A DNA stretch of 64,000 nucleotides from Ferrimicrobium sp. (GCA_022690815.1 JALCZJ010000008.1:1-64000); one strand, 5' to 3'; positions 28,647-38,211 are shown, counted from the stretch's first letter. Notes: a model not told the origin generated them from the sequence alone. Translations and numbers: made by a program.

Positions 28647-30089
28647 CTAGCGACGGTCAGGTCTCTTTAGGGGCGAGTGTTTGCGTATGTGGCTTTGTTC
28701 TTCGGCTCGGGGTTGGCTCGCCCACCAGTGGAGAAGTCGCTCGATCGCGACCTCAGTTGGCAGCGGTCCTTCATCAAGTTCGGTTTCGAGGAGAAAGGCG
28801 AGAGCCTTGCCAACGGTGGGGGAGGGGCCGACGTTGAGAAGCTTCATGATATCGTCGCCGTTGAGGCTGGGTCGTAGCGCAGCCGCTGCATCGGCCGCCT
28901 GAAGGTCGATGACGCGTTGCCTGAAGTCCGCCATCCGTTGTGCCATAGCCGCGAGCTTGTGCTGGTTGCGGGTGGTGGCGTCGCAGAGGGTCAGTTCATT
29001 TAGATCTTCATAGAGTTCACCAGCATCTCGCACGTAGCGACGTACGGCCGAGTCGGACCAGCCGGCTTCGTAGCCATGAAAGCGCAGATGCAATGCGACG
29101 AGCTTAGTGACGTCTTGGATGAGGTCTTTGGGGTAGCGGAGGTCAGTGAGGATGGTTGTCGCCATGCGAGCCCCAACGACGTCGTGGAAGTGGAAGGTGA
29201 CACCTTCTGGACCGAACTGACGGGTCTTGGGTTTTGCAATATCGTGGAGTAGGGCGGCCAGTCGTAGTCGGAGGCGTGGGGAACATTTGCGGACCACGGC
29301 GATGGTGTGGGCTAGGACGTCTTTGTGGTGGTGCACCGGGTCCTGCTCGAGGCGCAACGCGGCGAGCGCCGGGAGAAAGTTATTCGCGAGGGGCGTTTCG
29401 ACTAAGAATTGGAGGCCGGCTGATGGGTCATCAAGGGTCAACAGCCGGTTGAGCTCATCGCGAATTCGTTCGCGCGAAAGGATCGAAAGCCGTGAAGCGA
29501 ACTGGCCAACGGCTGCGATTAGGCCTGGCTCTGGCTCCAGGTCGAAGCGCGCGATGAACCGAGCGGCGCGAAGCATGCGAAGGGGGTCCTCAACAAACGA
29601 GACCTCGGGTGAGACGGGTGTCCTGAGTTGCTTGGCGACGAGGTCGCTCACCCCGTCGTACGGGTCGATGAGGACTGGCTCTGCGGTCGTCAGTTCCAGA
29701 GCCATGGCGTTGATGGTAAAGTCGCGACGAGCAAGATCCTCAGCCAGCGATCCAGAAAAGTCCACTGTTGGCTTGCGGCTTGTGTTGGCGTAGACATCAC
29801 GACGATGTGTGGTGATCTCGAGCTTGAGTTCACCAAAGGAACAGGCAATGGTGCCAAAGCGCTCGCCTGCACGGTTGACAGAGTGGATGAGACCTTCGAG
29901 CACGGCGATGATATCGCTGGGCAGCGCGTCGGTGGTCAGGTCAATATCGGTGATCTCGCTGGGGCTGAAGCCAAGCATGAGATCACGTACGACACCACCG
30001 ACGATGTAGAGGCGGAGGTTGTGCTGGTGAAAACGCTCGGCAACTGGCTGCAGTTGGCTGATGATGGGTTGAAAACGGTCGGGGATCAC
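28647..30089 (-). CDS. pcnA: CCA tRNA nucleotidyltransferase (poly(A) polymerase family, HD domain)
   Basis: A 480-residue class II nucleotidyltransferase. The catalytic region is LYIVGGVVRDLMLGFSPSE followed by ITDIDLTTDALP, with both acidic residues of DxD. The RRDFTINAMAL motif and the basic ERIRDELNRLL segment belong to the tRNA-binding part. The C-terminal HD domain has HHKDVLAHTIAVV and LAALLHDIAKPKTRQ. In actinobacteria this gene, often labelled pcnA, adds CCA ends to tRNAs. GTG start. It is convergent with parB. Confidence 0.95.
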   Translation of the reverse strand: MIPDRFQPIISQLQPVAERFHQHNLRLYIVGGVVRDLMLGFSPSEITDIDLTTDALPSDIIAVLEGLIHSVNRAGERFGTIACSFGELKLEITTHRRDVYANTSRKPTVDFSGSLAEDLARRDFTINAMALELTTAEPVLIDPYDGVSDLVAKQLRTPVSPEVSFVEDPLRMLRAARFIARFDLEPEPGLIAAVGQFASRLSILSRERIRDELNRLLTLDDPSAGLQFLVETPLANNFLPALAALRLEQDPVHHHKDVLAHTIAVVRKCSPRLRLRLAALLHDIAKPKTRQFGPEGVTFHFHDVVGARMATTILTDLRYPKDLIQDVTKLVALHLRFHGYEAGWSDSAVRRYVRDAGELYEDLNELTLCDATTRNQHKLAAMAQRMADFRQRVIDLQAADAAAALRPSLNGDDIMKLLNVGPSPTVGKALAFLLETELDEGPLPTEVAIERLLHWWASQPRAEEQSHIRKHSPLKRPDRR

Positions 30090-30200
30090 CTCGGGTACCT
30101 ATTTCTGCTCTAGCTAACGGACTGCCCTATCCTACCTCGCCTGGATTCAGCCGAGCTGATACCGGCCCGTGCGACGATAGTGGTTGCAAGCCAGTAACGC

Positions 30201-31238
30201 CTAGTTTGTTGGTGGCGATGCGATGCCTTGTGATTCAAGAGCTCCTCTTCGCATTCGGTCGAGCGTGTTTACCAGATCGGTTTCGATGGTGCCCGCAGGT
30301 TCAAAGGGATCGGGACGGCGTCCGAGGTCGAGCATGGCCTCGAACATGGCGATGGCCGACTCGGCCAAGGCGTTGAGGTCGTAGCCGCCTTCAAGAAAGG
30401 CGATCGTTCTTCCTTTGGGCACGTATTGGAGTGCCCAGGCAGTCAGGTGATAAAAGTCGTCGGCGCGGTAACCGAGATCGGTGAGTGGATCGGCTCGATG
30501 GCCATCGAAGCCAGCAGAGATCAAGAGCCACGTTGGGTTGAAGGCCGCAATGGTGGGGGAGGCGATCACGTCAAGGGCTGCAAGAGCCGTCTGCCCCGAT
30601 GTCCGTGGGGGAAGAGGGATGTTGACCGTGAGGCCCGCCGCGTCGTTTGACCCTAGTTCGAAGACCTTTCCGGTGCCTGGGTAGAGGGGATGTTGATGCG
30701 TTGAGACGTAGAGCACTGATGCATTCGCGTAGAAGATGTCTTGCGTGCCGTTGCCATGATGGGCATCAAAGTCGATGATGAGAACACGCTCGCCCTGTTC
30801 GACCAGCTGTTGGGCGGCGATGGCGATGTTGTTGAAGACGCAAAACCCCATCGAGGTATCCGCCGTCGCGTGGTGGCCAGGTGGCCTAACTGCAACGAAC
30901 GCCGAATCCGCCTCTCCCTGTCGGAGGCGATCGATGGCGTTGAGCCCGGCGCCAGCCGCCAGTAGAGCGACATCGTAGGATTGATATCCCACGTGGGTAT
31001 CAGCATCGATTGGTCCACCACCCATCAGGCAGAGCTGACGGATTTCAGCAACGTGGGCTGGGTCGTGGACCCTGATGATTGACTCGGTGCTGGCAGGCGA
31101 GGGTTGAAAGCGAACGATGCCATCGTGGAATCGGTCGACAACTGAGGTGATCACCTCGAGTCGGCTGGCTGACTCAGGGTGAAAGAGACCGGGATCATGT
31201 TCGAGGTATTCGGGATGGGTGCCGAACAATACGGTCAT
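30201..31238 (-). CDS. histone-deacetylase-family protein (AcuC/acetylpolyamine amidohydrolase type)
   Basis: A 345-residue zinc-dependent deacetylase-fold protein. Visible motifs are HPESASRLE, AVRPPGHHATADTSMGFCVF with the catalytic His pair, and the zinc ligands in VLIIDFDAHHGNGTQDIF; a further Asp ligand comes in the SAGFDGHRADPL segment. Bacterial members remove acetyl groups from polyamines or from acetylated proteins such as acetyl-CoA synthetase; the substrate here is not known. TAGCAT (complement of 31245-31250) lies six bases before the ATG, so the mRNA is probably leaderless. Confidence 0.92.
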   Translation of the reverse strand: MTVLFGTHPEYLEHDPGLFHPESASRLEVITSVVDRFHDGIVRFQPSPASTESIIRVHDPAHVAEIRQLCLMGGGPIDADTHVGYQSYDVALLAAGAGLNAIDRLRQGEADSAFVAVRPPGHHATADTSMGFCVFNNIAIAAQQLVEQGERVLIIDFDAHHGNGTQDIFYANASVLYVSTHQHPLYPGTGKVFELGSNDAAGLTVNIPLPPRTSGQTALAALDVIASPTIAAFNPTWLLISAGFDGHRADPLTDLGYRADDFYHLTAWALQYVPKGRTIAFLEGGYDLNALAESAIAMFEAMLDLGRRPDPFEPAGTIETDLVNTLDRMRRGALESQGIASPPTN

Positions 31239-31402
31239 GCCCTTATGCTACCGTGACTCTGGCTACTCGCGGTTCCCTACCTCTATCTCCGGCTGATTGG
31301 CGCCGTCTGAGTGTCTGGGATCACTCTGTGTTATTCAGCTATTAGTGTTTGACTAAAGAGCTCAGGTGTACGGGCTATGCAGGAAAGGACCGTTGACGCT
31401 AG

Positions 31403-32122
31403 TTGGCTGCGCTAAGAAGTGTCGGTGGCATCCAAGTTCGGTATTCACCGTGGTATGGAAATTCAGGAGCCGTATTGGTTGCGGTTCCGCCACACGTTTG
31501 GGTGCGAGATCCCGAGATCCTCTTCCGAGCGATGGCGCTAGGCCAGGAGATGGGCTACTCGAGGTTCTTGGTTCAGGCGACCGGATCTACCCAGAAGGCT
31601 GTCCTTGCCTCTGCGGGCATGCGCGAAGTGGATCGACTGCATGTGCTCTTTCGGCGAAGTGCGCTCAGTCTCCCTCAGGTTCCGGCCTCCGCTGGCATAG
31701 CCCGGATTCATCGGGCGAGTCAGCTCCACGTCGACGAGGTGATCCGCGTTGACAATGCATGTTTTGAGCCGTTTTGGGCCATGAATCAACTAGCACTTGC
31801 TGAGGCGGTCGCAGCGACACCCCGGAGTCGGTTTAGGGTGGTGACCGTAGGCGATTCTGACGAGGTAGCGGGCTACGCTATTTTTGGCCTAGGTGGTGGC
31901 GAGGGTTATCTCCAAAGGATCGCGGTGGATCCTCGCTGGCAAGGCCGTGGGTTTGCCACACGACTGATCGTTGACGGCCTGCGATGGGCGAAGAGGTGGA
32001 GAACACGGCGAGTTGGAGTCAACACACAACAGCGTAACGAGAATGCTCTCAAGCTCTACCTCAAACTCGACTTCGACCTCCAGCCGGAGGGTATCTCGAT
32101 TTTTGAGCCATCTGTCTCTTAG
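31403..32122 (+). CDS. GNAT-family N-acetyltransferase
   Basis: A 239-residue protein with a C-terminal GNAT domain: LQRIAVDPRWQGRGFATRLI forms the acetyl-CoA-binding loop, and NENALKLYLKLDF is the usual last motif. The N-terminal half looks like a second, degenerate acyltransferase fold (RFLVQATGSTQKAVLASAGM), a two-domain shape also seen in mycothiol synthase, but I cannot assign that function. The start is a TTG with AGGAAAGGA thirteen bases upstream, so the N-terminus is uncertain. It overlaps the following gene. Confidence 0.8.
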   Translation: MAALRSVGGIQVRYSPWYGNSGAVLVAVPPHVWVRDPEILFRAMALGQEMGYSRFLVQATGSTQKAVLASAGMREVDRLHVLFRRSALSLPQVPASAGIARIHRASQLHVDEVIRVDNACFEPFWAMNQLALAEAVAATPRSRFRVVTVGDSDEVAGYAIFGLGGGEGYLQRIAVDPRWQGRGFATRLIVDGLRWAKRWRTRRVGVNTQQRNENALKLYLKLDFDLQPEGISIFEPSVS

Positions 32123-33947
32123 GGTTATCGTCGCACTCGTTCTCGTCCCTTTGGTCTCAGTGGTGCTAGTCATGCCTGGACACGAGCGACTCGCTGCCTA
32201 CAAGGATAGGATCACCCTGACGCAAGCGCCCGGGGTGGTGAGTGGATCCGGACCCCTCTCGATCGATTTTCGTTTTTCGGGCACCACCAACAACGCAGAA
32301 GCCTTTCTTGTGGTCTATCCGAGCACCTCATCACGCTCACAACTGCGTCAAACCCTCCACCAAGGTCCCGGTGGCTCACCACTGGCACTCTCTCGGCCGA
32401 TGCCGTTGGCTAACATACGTGGGTCCGGCGGCGGTTATCGTCTGCGCTCACCTATCTTCTCTGATATCTCCTGCGGCGCTGACTGTGCTGGCGTCTACCC
32501 AGTCGAACTCCGTATCGCCAATAGTCAAACCGGTGTCACCGTGAGCCAAGTCATTCTTGGTATACCTTTTTTCCCATCAGGTGACGCAGCAACCACTCCA
32601 CTCGGTGTTGCCGCAGTCCTTCATGTCGAACTACCTGCGTCTGCTAAGACCGTCGACCCGGCGTTGGTGAACCTCTCGAGTTCACCAGCTGCGGCCAGCA
32701 TCTCGGTCGGAGGCAGGCTCGGTACGTCGATCGCGGATCAGATCCGGTATGCCAAGCTCGTTGGCCCCTCGACTTTACATCAGCGCATCCTCTCACCCTA
32801 TGCTTCCTCCCAGGCGGGCTGCGCGAATCCTCAATTCTCTTCGCTTATCGGTTTTGGTGCCCGCCTCGGGTTATCAGCACAGGTCAATGGGACCGACACT
32901 GGCGCGGCGGTCTTTGACACGGTGCCGAGCCGAGCCGAGTTGGGTGCCTTGCATCGACAAAGGGTGAGCGTCGCAGTGGTACCAGACACGGTGCTTGGTA
33001 AACTCGCTTCGGTGCTCTCGGTGTCAGATCCAGCGCACGTGCGAACCATGGGTCTCACGTTGTTGGGGTCGAGCCAACAGCTGAGCACTGAGTTGGCGAA
33101 CGCGACCACGCCGGACGGATACCAGCGCTTGTTGGCCGACCTTGCCCAATTCTATTTTCAGGCCCCTGCCCAAAATGGACGAGTGGCGACGATGGGTGTC
33201 AACGTTACGACACCCCAACAGCTCCAATCTCTGGTGGCGGTTCTCGATCGCCTCCATAGCACCTCGCTTTTTCAACTCGAGACGCTTAGTCAAGCAGCGA
33301 ATTTGCCGAGCAGCCAGATCGCTGAGTCCGATCTCAGTCTCGCCACGTCATCACCCCACTGCCCGACCGTGAATCGATCACTGCGATCAGCGTTGAATCG
33401 CCTCAGTGGATTGACTTCGGCTGACACTGGATCGCATAGTCCGCTCAATGGTTTGATCGGACTAGCACAGCTTGCGACCGGTCGAGAGCCAACGCTCGGT
33501 CGGCAAGCTGCTGTGTCACTCGAAGAGCAGGAACGAAGACTGCTCGCCAACGTGCAGTTGGTGGGATCGAGGACGATTACCTTGACCTCTCATAGCGTGT
33601 CAGTGCCGCTGACCTTGTCGTCAACATTGCCCTTCCCGATCAGTGTGAAGATGTCGATTCACTCATCTGAGATCGCGTTTCCCAAGGGCTCCACACGGAG
33701 TCTCTCTCTGAAGCGGGGGACCCAAACCGTTGCCCTCCCGGTCGTCGTCAAGGCTCTTGGAACCTTCGCGGCGTCGGCGGTCGTCGCAGCGCCCAATGGC
33801 AACGTGTTGTTGAGCACCACGCTGACGGTGCATTCAACCGGCTTTTCGACCGTTGGCATCGTCTTGACCGTTGGGGCAGCATTGGTCTTGATCTCCTGGT
33901 GGGTGCGTACCGCGCGACGGCACCACAAAAAGCCGAGGGATGTGTGA
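32103..33947 (+). CDS. DUF6049-like exported membrane protein
   Basis: A protein of about 614 residues with an N-terminal signal helix (LRVIVALVLVPLVSVVLVMP), a large extracytoplasmic part, and one C-terminal membrane helix (VGIVLTVGAALVLISWWVR) followed by a basic tail. Two Cys pairs are visible outside (DISCGADCAGV; later SQAGC and SPHCPTV). In mycobacteria a protein of this shape sits between the pcnA-side genes and murJ, and the same order is seen here. Its function is unknown, presumably envelope-related. I use the TTG at 32103 (GGAGGG nine bases upstream), overlapping the GNAT gene by 20 bases. It overlaps murJ by four bases (GTGA). Confidence 0.75.
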   Translation: MSHLSLRVIVALVLVPLVSVVLVMPGHERLAAYKDRITLTQAPGVVSGSGPLSIDFRFSGTTNNAEAFLVVYPSTSSRSQLRQTLHQGPGGSPLALSRPMPLANIRGSGGGYRLRSPIFSDISCGADCAGVYPVELRIANSQTGVTVSQVILGIPFFPSGDAATTPLGVAAVLHVELPASAKTVDPALVNLSSSPAAASISVGGRLGTSIADQIRYAKLVGPSTLHQRILSPYASSQAGCANPQFSSLIGFGARLGLSAQVNGTDTGAAVFDTVPSRAELGALHRQRVSVAVVPDTVLGKLASVLSVSDPAHVRTMGLTLLGSSQQLSTELANATTPDGYQRLLADLAQFYFQAPAQNGRVATMGVNVTTPQQLQSLVAVLDRLHSTSLFQLETLSQAANLPSSQIAESDLSLATSSPHCPTVNRSLRSALNRLSGLTSADTGSHSPLNGLIGLAQLATGREPTLGRQAAVSLEEQERRLLANVQLVGSRTITLTSHSVSVPLTLSSTLPFPISVKMSIHSSEIAFPKGSTRSLSLKRGTQTVALPVVVKALGTFAASAVVAAPNGNVLLSTTLTVHSTGFSTVGIVLTVGAALVLISWWVRTARRHHKKPRDV

Positions 33948-35545
33948 TCAAGCAACTCAAACGACTACTTTTTGGCACTCGTGAGTCGGCGAGCCAGAAT
34001 GCGGCCCTGCTCGCGGCCGGGACGCTGACCTCGCGGCTGACGGGTCTGATCAGACTGGTTGTACTCGCTGTGGTGCTCGGTGTCCGTCCGCTCGCAGATG
34101 CCTACAACCTTGGCAACAATACGCCCAACATGCTCTACGATCTGTTGTTGGGTGGGGTGATCTCGGCGACGTTGCTGCCAGTCCTCTCTGCGCGCTTTAG
34201 CGTTGCAGGGCGTCGACTGGGCAACAGGAGCCAAGCTACGATTCTGACCTTGGGCGTTGCGGCGTTGTTGATCGCGACGGTCATTTTCGAACTCCTTGCC
34301 CCGGTGATCATCAGTCTCTACACCATCGCCAATCACCATGGTTATGCTCCGGCCCAACGAGAGCTCGCTGTGGAGCTGTTGCGCTTGTTTGCACCCCAAC
34401 TGTTTTTCTACGGCGCAATCTCGCTCTTTACAGCGGTGTTGAATCTGCGAGGCAACTTTGCCTCGGCAGCCTTTGCCCCAATCGCCAACAACGTCGTCGC
34501 GGTGTTGTCACTCGTGCTCTTTGCTGCCCTCTATCCAGGCGCAAATCTCAACGTGGTGCTGGCTCACTCGGGGGCCGCCTTGATCCTTGGACTCGGTTCG
34601 ACCGCTGGGGTGGCGGCGCAAATGTTGGTACTGTTGCCAGTCCTCTTCCGTCTGGGAATCGAGTTTCGCCCATCATTCTCGGTGCGAGATCCAGCGGTCA
34701 AAGAGATGTTCTCACTCTCGTCTTGGACGGTTGGTTTCGTCATCGCCAACCAAGTAGCGGTCTTTGTCGTGCTCGCGATCGCTGATCCGCGACCTGGCTT
34801 TGTTAGTGCCTACAATTACGCCTACCTGTTCTTCCAGCTCCCGTATGCGATCGTCTCCCTCTCGATCATGACGGCGCTCCAGCCGAGGCTCGCTCGCCTC
34901 TGGGCAACCAACGATCGGTTGGGGTACGCTACGAACCTGACTCGCGCCTTGCGTGCCAGCGTCGCGATTACCTTGCCGCTGGCGGCGGTGATGTTGGTCG
35001 GTGCACCGGTTGGGCTGGATCTTGTGTTGCGCTACGGGGCGGTCGGGCTTTCTGGTGTGCACCTGACCGCTGAGGCCCTCCAGGGCTTTGCCGTCGGACT
35101 CCCTGGTTTTGCCCTGTTTCTTTCGATTGTCCAGGGCCTACAGGCGACACGGAATGCCCGAGTCGTGTTCATGCTCTATGTCGTGGAAAACGGTCTCAAT
35201 ATCGTGCTCGCCTTTGTGCTGGTCGGTCACTACGGTGTCGAAGGGTTGACCCTAGCGCTATCGATCGCCTACACGGTTGCCGCACTGCTTGGCCTCGTAA
35301 TCCTGGCTCGCATGCACGCGTTGCGGGCCCCTGGGGACCTGCTCCGTGTCTGGGGGCGTCTCGGGTTGCTTGGAGCGATCGCAGCGGTCGTGCTCTGGAG
35401 GTTGTTGCCGTCGATCGATGGTCCAAGGAGCCTCGGATTTGTGTTCCAAACCGTGGGCTCACTACTGATCGCTGCGGGAATCTTTGTGGTGCTCAACGCG
35501 CTGGCAGCTAGACTGACCCGCCAAAGAAGGGAGCTGCAGCGATGA
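33944..35545 (+). CDS. murJ: lipid II flippase MurJ
   Basis: MurJ (MviN) moves lipid II across the membrane for peptidoglycan synthesis. The protein has about 533 residues and roughly 14 membrane helices. The conserved start SQNAALLAAGTLTSRLTGLI is followed by ADAYNLGNNTPNMLYDLLLG. Basic residues of the central cavity are likely among R in SRLTGLIRL and others. The GTG at 33944 shares bases with the upstream TGA. There is no pseudokinase extension of the mycobacterial kind. It overlaps degV by four bases. Confidence 0.94.
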   Translation: MIKQLKRLLFGTRESASQNAALLAAGTLTSRLTGLIRLVVLAVVLGVRPLADAYNLGNNTPNMLYDLLLGGVISATLLPVLSARFSVAGRRLGNRSQATILTLGVAALLIATVIFELLAPVIISLYTIANHHGYAPAQRELAVELLRLFAPQLFFYGAISLFTAVLNLRGNFASAAFAPIANNVVAVLSLVLFAALYPGANLNVVLAHSGAALILGLGSTAGVAAQMLVLLPVLFRLGIEFRPSFSVRDPAVKEMFSLSSWTVGFVIANQVAVFVVLAIADPRPGFVSAYNYAYLFFQLPYAIVSLSIMTALQPRLARLWATNDRLGYATNLTRALRASVAITLPLAAVMLVGAPVGLDLVLRYGAVGLSGVHLTAEALQGFAVGLPGFALFLSIVQGLQATRNARVVFMLYVVENGLNIVLAFVLVGHYGVEGLTLALSIAYTVAALLGLVILARMHALRAPGDLLRVWGRLGLLGAIAAVVLWRLLPSIDGPRSLGFVFQTVGSLLIAAGIFVVLNALAARLTRQRRELQR

Positions 35546-36381
35546 GTGTGGCGGTTGTTGTGGATTCGGCGTCAGATCTGCCCAATGAGCTTGCAGACGC
35601 CTTGGATATCCGTCGTGTGCCGCTGACTATCAGTCTCGATGGTGTCGACCACAAGGATGGTACCGAGCTCTCGCGAGAGCGCTTCTGGGAGCTGGTTCGC
35701 ACGGCTGAGGAGCTCCCGAAGACCTCGGCCCCTTCGCCCGCCGAATTCGATGCCGCCTTTAGCGAGGCGTTGGATGCTGGTGCTAGTCACGTGATGTGTT
35801 TCACCATGACCCGGGATCTCTCGGCCACGTACCAGTCGGCGGTGACAGCCGCGAGCGCCTTTTCCCATCGCGTTTCGGTGCTCGATACCCGAACGTTGAC
35901 CATCGGTGAAGGGCTTGTCGCGATTGGGGTAGCACGCGCAGCCCAAGACGGAGCGTCACCGGATACGTGCCAGGCACTCGGTGCTTCGTTGATCGAACGA
36001 ATCCGAACCTTTGGCACGCTTGACACCCTCGACAATCTTCGTAAGGGCGGCAGAATCGGGGCCGCTAGTGCTCTGCTGGGCACGCTGATGTCGTTTAAGC
36101 CCTTGATCGAGGTACGTGATGGCGCCATCTTGGCGGCGGGCCGGGTTCGTACTCGCAAGACGGCGCTCACCGCGCTCCTGGAGAAGTTCGAGGGTAATGG
36201 CCCGTACCAGCAAGTTGGACTCGTCCATGCGATGGCCCCGGACCTCGATGAGGCCTTGACGCGGGTCAAGGTGGTGACGGGCGTCGACGATGTCATCGTC
36301 ACGGTGATGGGTGCTACGATCGGAACACACGCGGGACCAGGAGCTCTCGGCATTTCGGTGGTCAAAGGCGAAGTAAGCTAA
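35542..36381 (+). CDS. DegV family fatty-acid-binding protein
   Basis: A 279-residue DegV protein that binds a fatty acid in a buried pocket, presenting it to fatty-acid kinase in other bacteria. The motifs VVVDSASDLPNELA, KTSAPSPAEF, TMTRDLSATYQSA and LDNLRKGGRIG are all present. It overlaps murJ by ATGA. It is followed after 21 bases by a small membrane protein, so it probably belongs to the murJ operon. The lipid link between DegV and envelope genes is suggestive only. Confidence 0.93.
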   Translation: MSVAVVVDSASDLPNELADALDIRRVPLTISLDGVDHKDGTELSRERFWELVRTAEELPKTSAPSPAEFDAAFSEALDAGASHVMCFTMTRDLSATYQSAVTAASAFSHRVSVLDTRTLTIGEGLVAIGVARAAQDGASPDTCQALGASLIERIRTFGTLDTLDNLRKGGRIGAASALLGTLMSFKPLIEVRDGAILAAGRVRTRKTALTALLEKFEGNGPYQQVGLVHAMAPDLDEALTRVKVVTGVDDVIVTVMGATIGTHAGPGALGISVVKGEVS

Positions 36382-36402
36382 ACGCATAAGGAGGGAATCC
36401 AG

Positions 36403-36741
36403 ATGGGTGAACGACACGGTGAAACCGAGGCGCAACGCGACCTCGCGTCACGCGCAACGGAGTGGGTCGACGAGATCACGAAGTTTCTCCAGAATAAGGC
36501 CGTCTCCCCGTTATTCTGGTTGGCTCGAGCCATCATTTTCGGCCTCGTTGGCATTGTCTTGGTGATCGTCGCTGCGGTGTTGACCGTCGATGCGTTGGTG
36601 AAACTGCTCGACGCCTATCTCTTTGCCGGGCGCGTCTGGATCACCTACTTCGTCATCGGTGGTCTCGCGTTGGTGGCGTCGATCTTCGCTTGGCGCAAGA
36701 TGGGTCGTTACCGGTTCCACCCGCAACAAGCGTCGACCTAA
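36403..36741 (+). CDS. small membrane protein, two transmembrane helices
   Basis: A 112-residue protein with an amphipathic, charged N-terminus, two membrane helices at about 42-66 (AIIFGLVGIVLVIVAAVLTV) and 78-96 (WITYFVIGGLALVASIFAW), and a basic tail. AAGGAGG lies just before the ATG, a strong ribosome site. The overall plan resembles small phage-holin-like/DUF membrane proteins next to murJ or trxB in actinobacteria; I do not recognise a named family. It probably shares the transcript of degV. Confidence 0.75.
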   Translation: MGERHGETEAQRDLASRATEWVDEITKFLQNKAVSPLFWLARAIIFGLVGIVLVIVAAVLTVDALVKLLDAYLFAGRVWITYFVIGGLALVASIFAWRKMGRYRFHPQQAST

Positions 36742-36890
36742 GCGGGGCTCAGTGCTATCGACCTCGACAGTCGGGTGGGAATCAGTTGTTGTGGCGATGG
36801 GTTGTACAGGTATCAAAGGAAGAGCATGCATGCTGAAGGTAACGCAGGCTGATCGCTAGGGCTGTCGTCAACTCAACACGAGCGTCACGC

Positions 36891-36962
36891 CGAGCCCAAG
36901 CATCACGGCGAGGCCAAACGTCACGGCGAGCCCAAGCATCACGGCGAGGCCAAGCATCACGC
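36891..36962. repeat. 18-bp tandem repeat, four copies, upstream of trxB
   Basis: Four units of CGAGSCCAARCRTCACGG run head to tail at 36891-36908, 36909-36926, 36927-36944 and 36945-36962, alternating two variants (CGAGCCC and CGAGGCC). A partial copy (CGAGCGTCACGC) precedes them. As 18 is a multiple of three, one plus frame reads as His-rich repeats (EPKHHG, EAKRHG, EPKHHG, EAKHHA) ending at a TAG just before trxB, but with no clear start because a TGA lies at 36850-36852. Confidence 0.9.
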
Positions 36963-36990
36963 AGAGGTATAGAGGAGAACGAGTTCAACG

Positions 36991-37962
36991 ATGACCGAAG
37001 ATGCCAAGGTAGTTATTATCGGATCCGGGCCGGCCGGACTTACGTCAGCGATCTATGCTGCACGGGCTGACCTTAGCCCTGTTGTTCTCGAAGGAGAGCC
37101 CTCGTCGACCTCGGACCAGCCGGGTGGCCAGCTGATGTTGACCACCGAGATCGAGAACTTTCCGGGATTCGTCGATGGGATCCTCGGTCCCGAGTTGATG
37201 GCGAATTTTCGTGCTCAGGCCGAACGCTTTGGTGCCCGGATGCATGGCGCGAAGGCGTCTCGTATCGATTTCTCCGGCCCACAGCCTTTGATCTGGGCGT
37301 CGGATTCTTCGTCGGACGAACCGACCTACCGTGCTGACGCCGTAATCATCGCCACCGGTGCCCGTTCGATCATGCTTGGAATCGATGACGAGCTTCGACT
37401 GGTGGGTCATGGAGTGTCGACGTGTGCGACCTGCGATGGCTTCTTCTTCCGCGGACATCACATCGCGGTTGTTGGCGGTGGTGACTCTGCGCTGGAGGAG
37501 GCGCTGTTCCTGACCAAGTTCGCCGAGTCGGTGACCATTATCCATCGGCGTGATCAACTTCGAGCCTCGAAGATCATGCAGGATCGGGCGATGGCCAACC
37601 CGAAGATTAGGTTCCTTTGGAATCGACAAGTGGTGGAGCTCCATGAGGAGGGTGGTTCCCTCCGAGGCGTCACGCTCCAAGATACGACCGGCGAGGGTCG
37701 CGAACGACACGATTTCACCGGTCTTTTCGTTGCCATTGGCCATGCCCCGAACACCGACGTGTTCAAAGGTGAACTTGAGATGGACGATCTTGGTTACATC
37801 ATTACTCAACCTGGGTCGACGGCGACGAGTGTTCGTGGCGTTTTTGCGGCTGGTGACGTGCAGGATCACCTCTATCGTCAGGCGATCACTGCAGCTGGGT
37901 CGGGCTGCCAGGCGGCACTCGACGTAGAGCACTACTTGGCAAGCCGCGAGTCTTCCAAGTAG
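36991..37962 (+). CDS. trxB: thioredoxin reductase
   Basis: TrxB is a flavoenzyme that passes electrons from NADPH to thioredoxin. The 323-residue protein has the FAD-binding IIGSGPAGLTSAIYAARA, the redox pair CATC (C145, C148), the NADPH-binding VVGGGDSALEEALFLTKFA and the C-terminal GVFAAGDVQD. Length is standard. AGAGGAGAACG precedes the ATG. It is followed 250 bases later by trxA. Confidence 0.97.
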   Translation: MTEDAKVVIIGSGPAGLTSAIYAARADLSPVVLEGEPSSTSDQPGGQLMLTTEIENFPGFVDGILGPELMANFRAQAERFGARMHGAKASRIDFSGPQPLIWASDSSSDEPTYRADAVIIATGARSIMLGIDDELRLVGHGVSTCATCDGFFFRGHHIAVVGGGDSALEEALFLTKFAESVTIIHRRDQLRASKIMQDRAMANPKIRFLWNRQVVELHEEGGSLRGVTLQDTTGEGRERHDFTGLFVAIGHAPNTDVFKGELEMDDLGYIITQPGSTATSVRGVFAAGDVQDHLYRQAITAAGSGCQAALDVEHYLASRESSK

Positions 37963-38103
37963 CCGATTGACTAGACTGGTAATAGTTGTGAACGCAACTA
38001 CTGATATGCAACGATCCGGCGGGTAACGGTCGACATGGTTTCTCGCAGGCCGGTCGAGTTAGCTAGGCTTGGCCAACGTTGCAAGACTGACGAATTTGCC
38101 ATA

Positions 38104-38145
38104 CCAGTAAGTCTGGGCCAGTAAGTTTGGGATAATGACTTTGGG
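38104..38145. repeat. 14-bp tandem repeat upstream of trxA
   Basis: CCAGTAAGTCTGGG (38104-38117) and CCAGTAAGTTTGGG (38118-38131) are followed by the degenerate third copy ATAATGACTTTGGG (38132-38145). The array lies 66 bases before the trxA start, within the promoter region. Confidence 0.8.
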
Positions 38146-38211
38146 TAGAGTTGCATTTGGACAAGATAGCGAGATTCATGGGAATTATGGATTTCGGGAA
38201 TGGAGTGAGAA

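Noticed and set aside
36623-36859. 78-residue plus-strand frame overlapping the small membrane protein
   Set aside because: It overlaps a better gene in another frame and lacks a domain.
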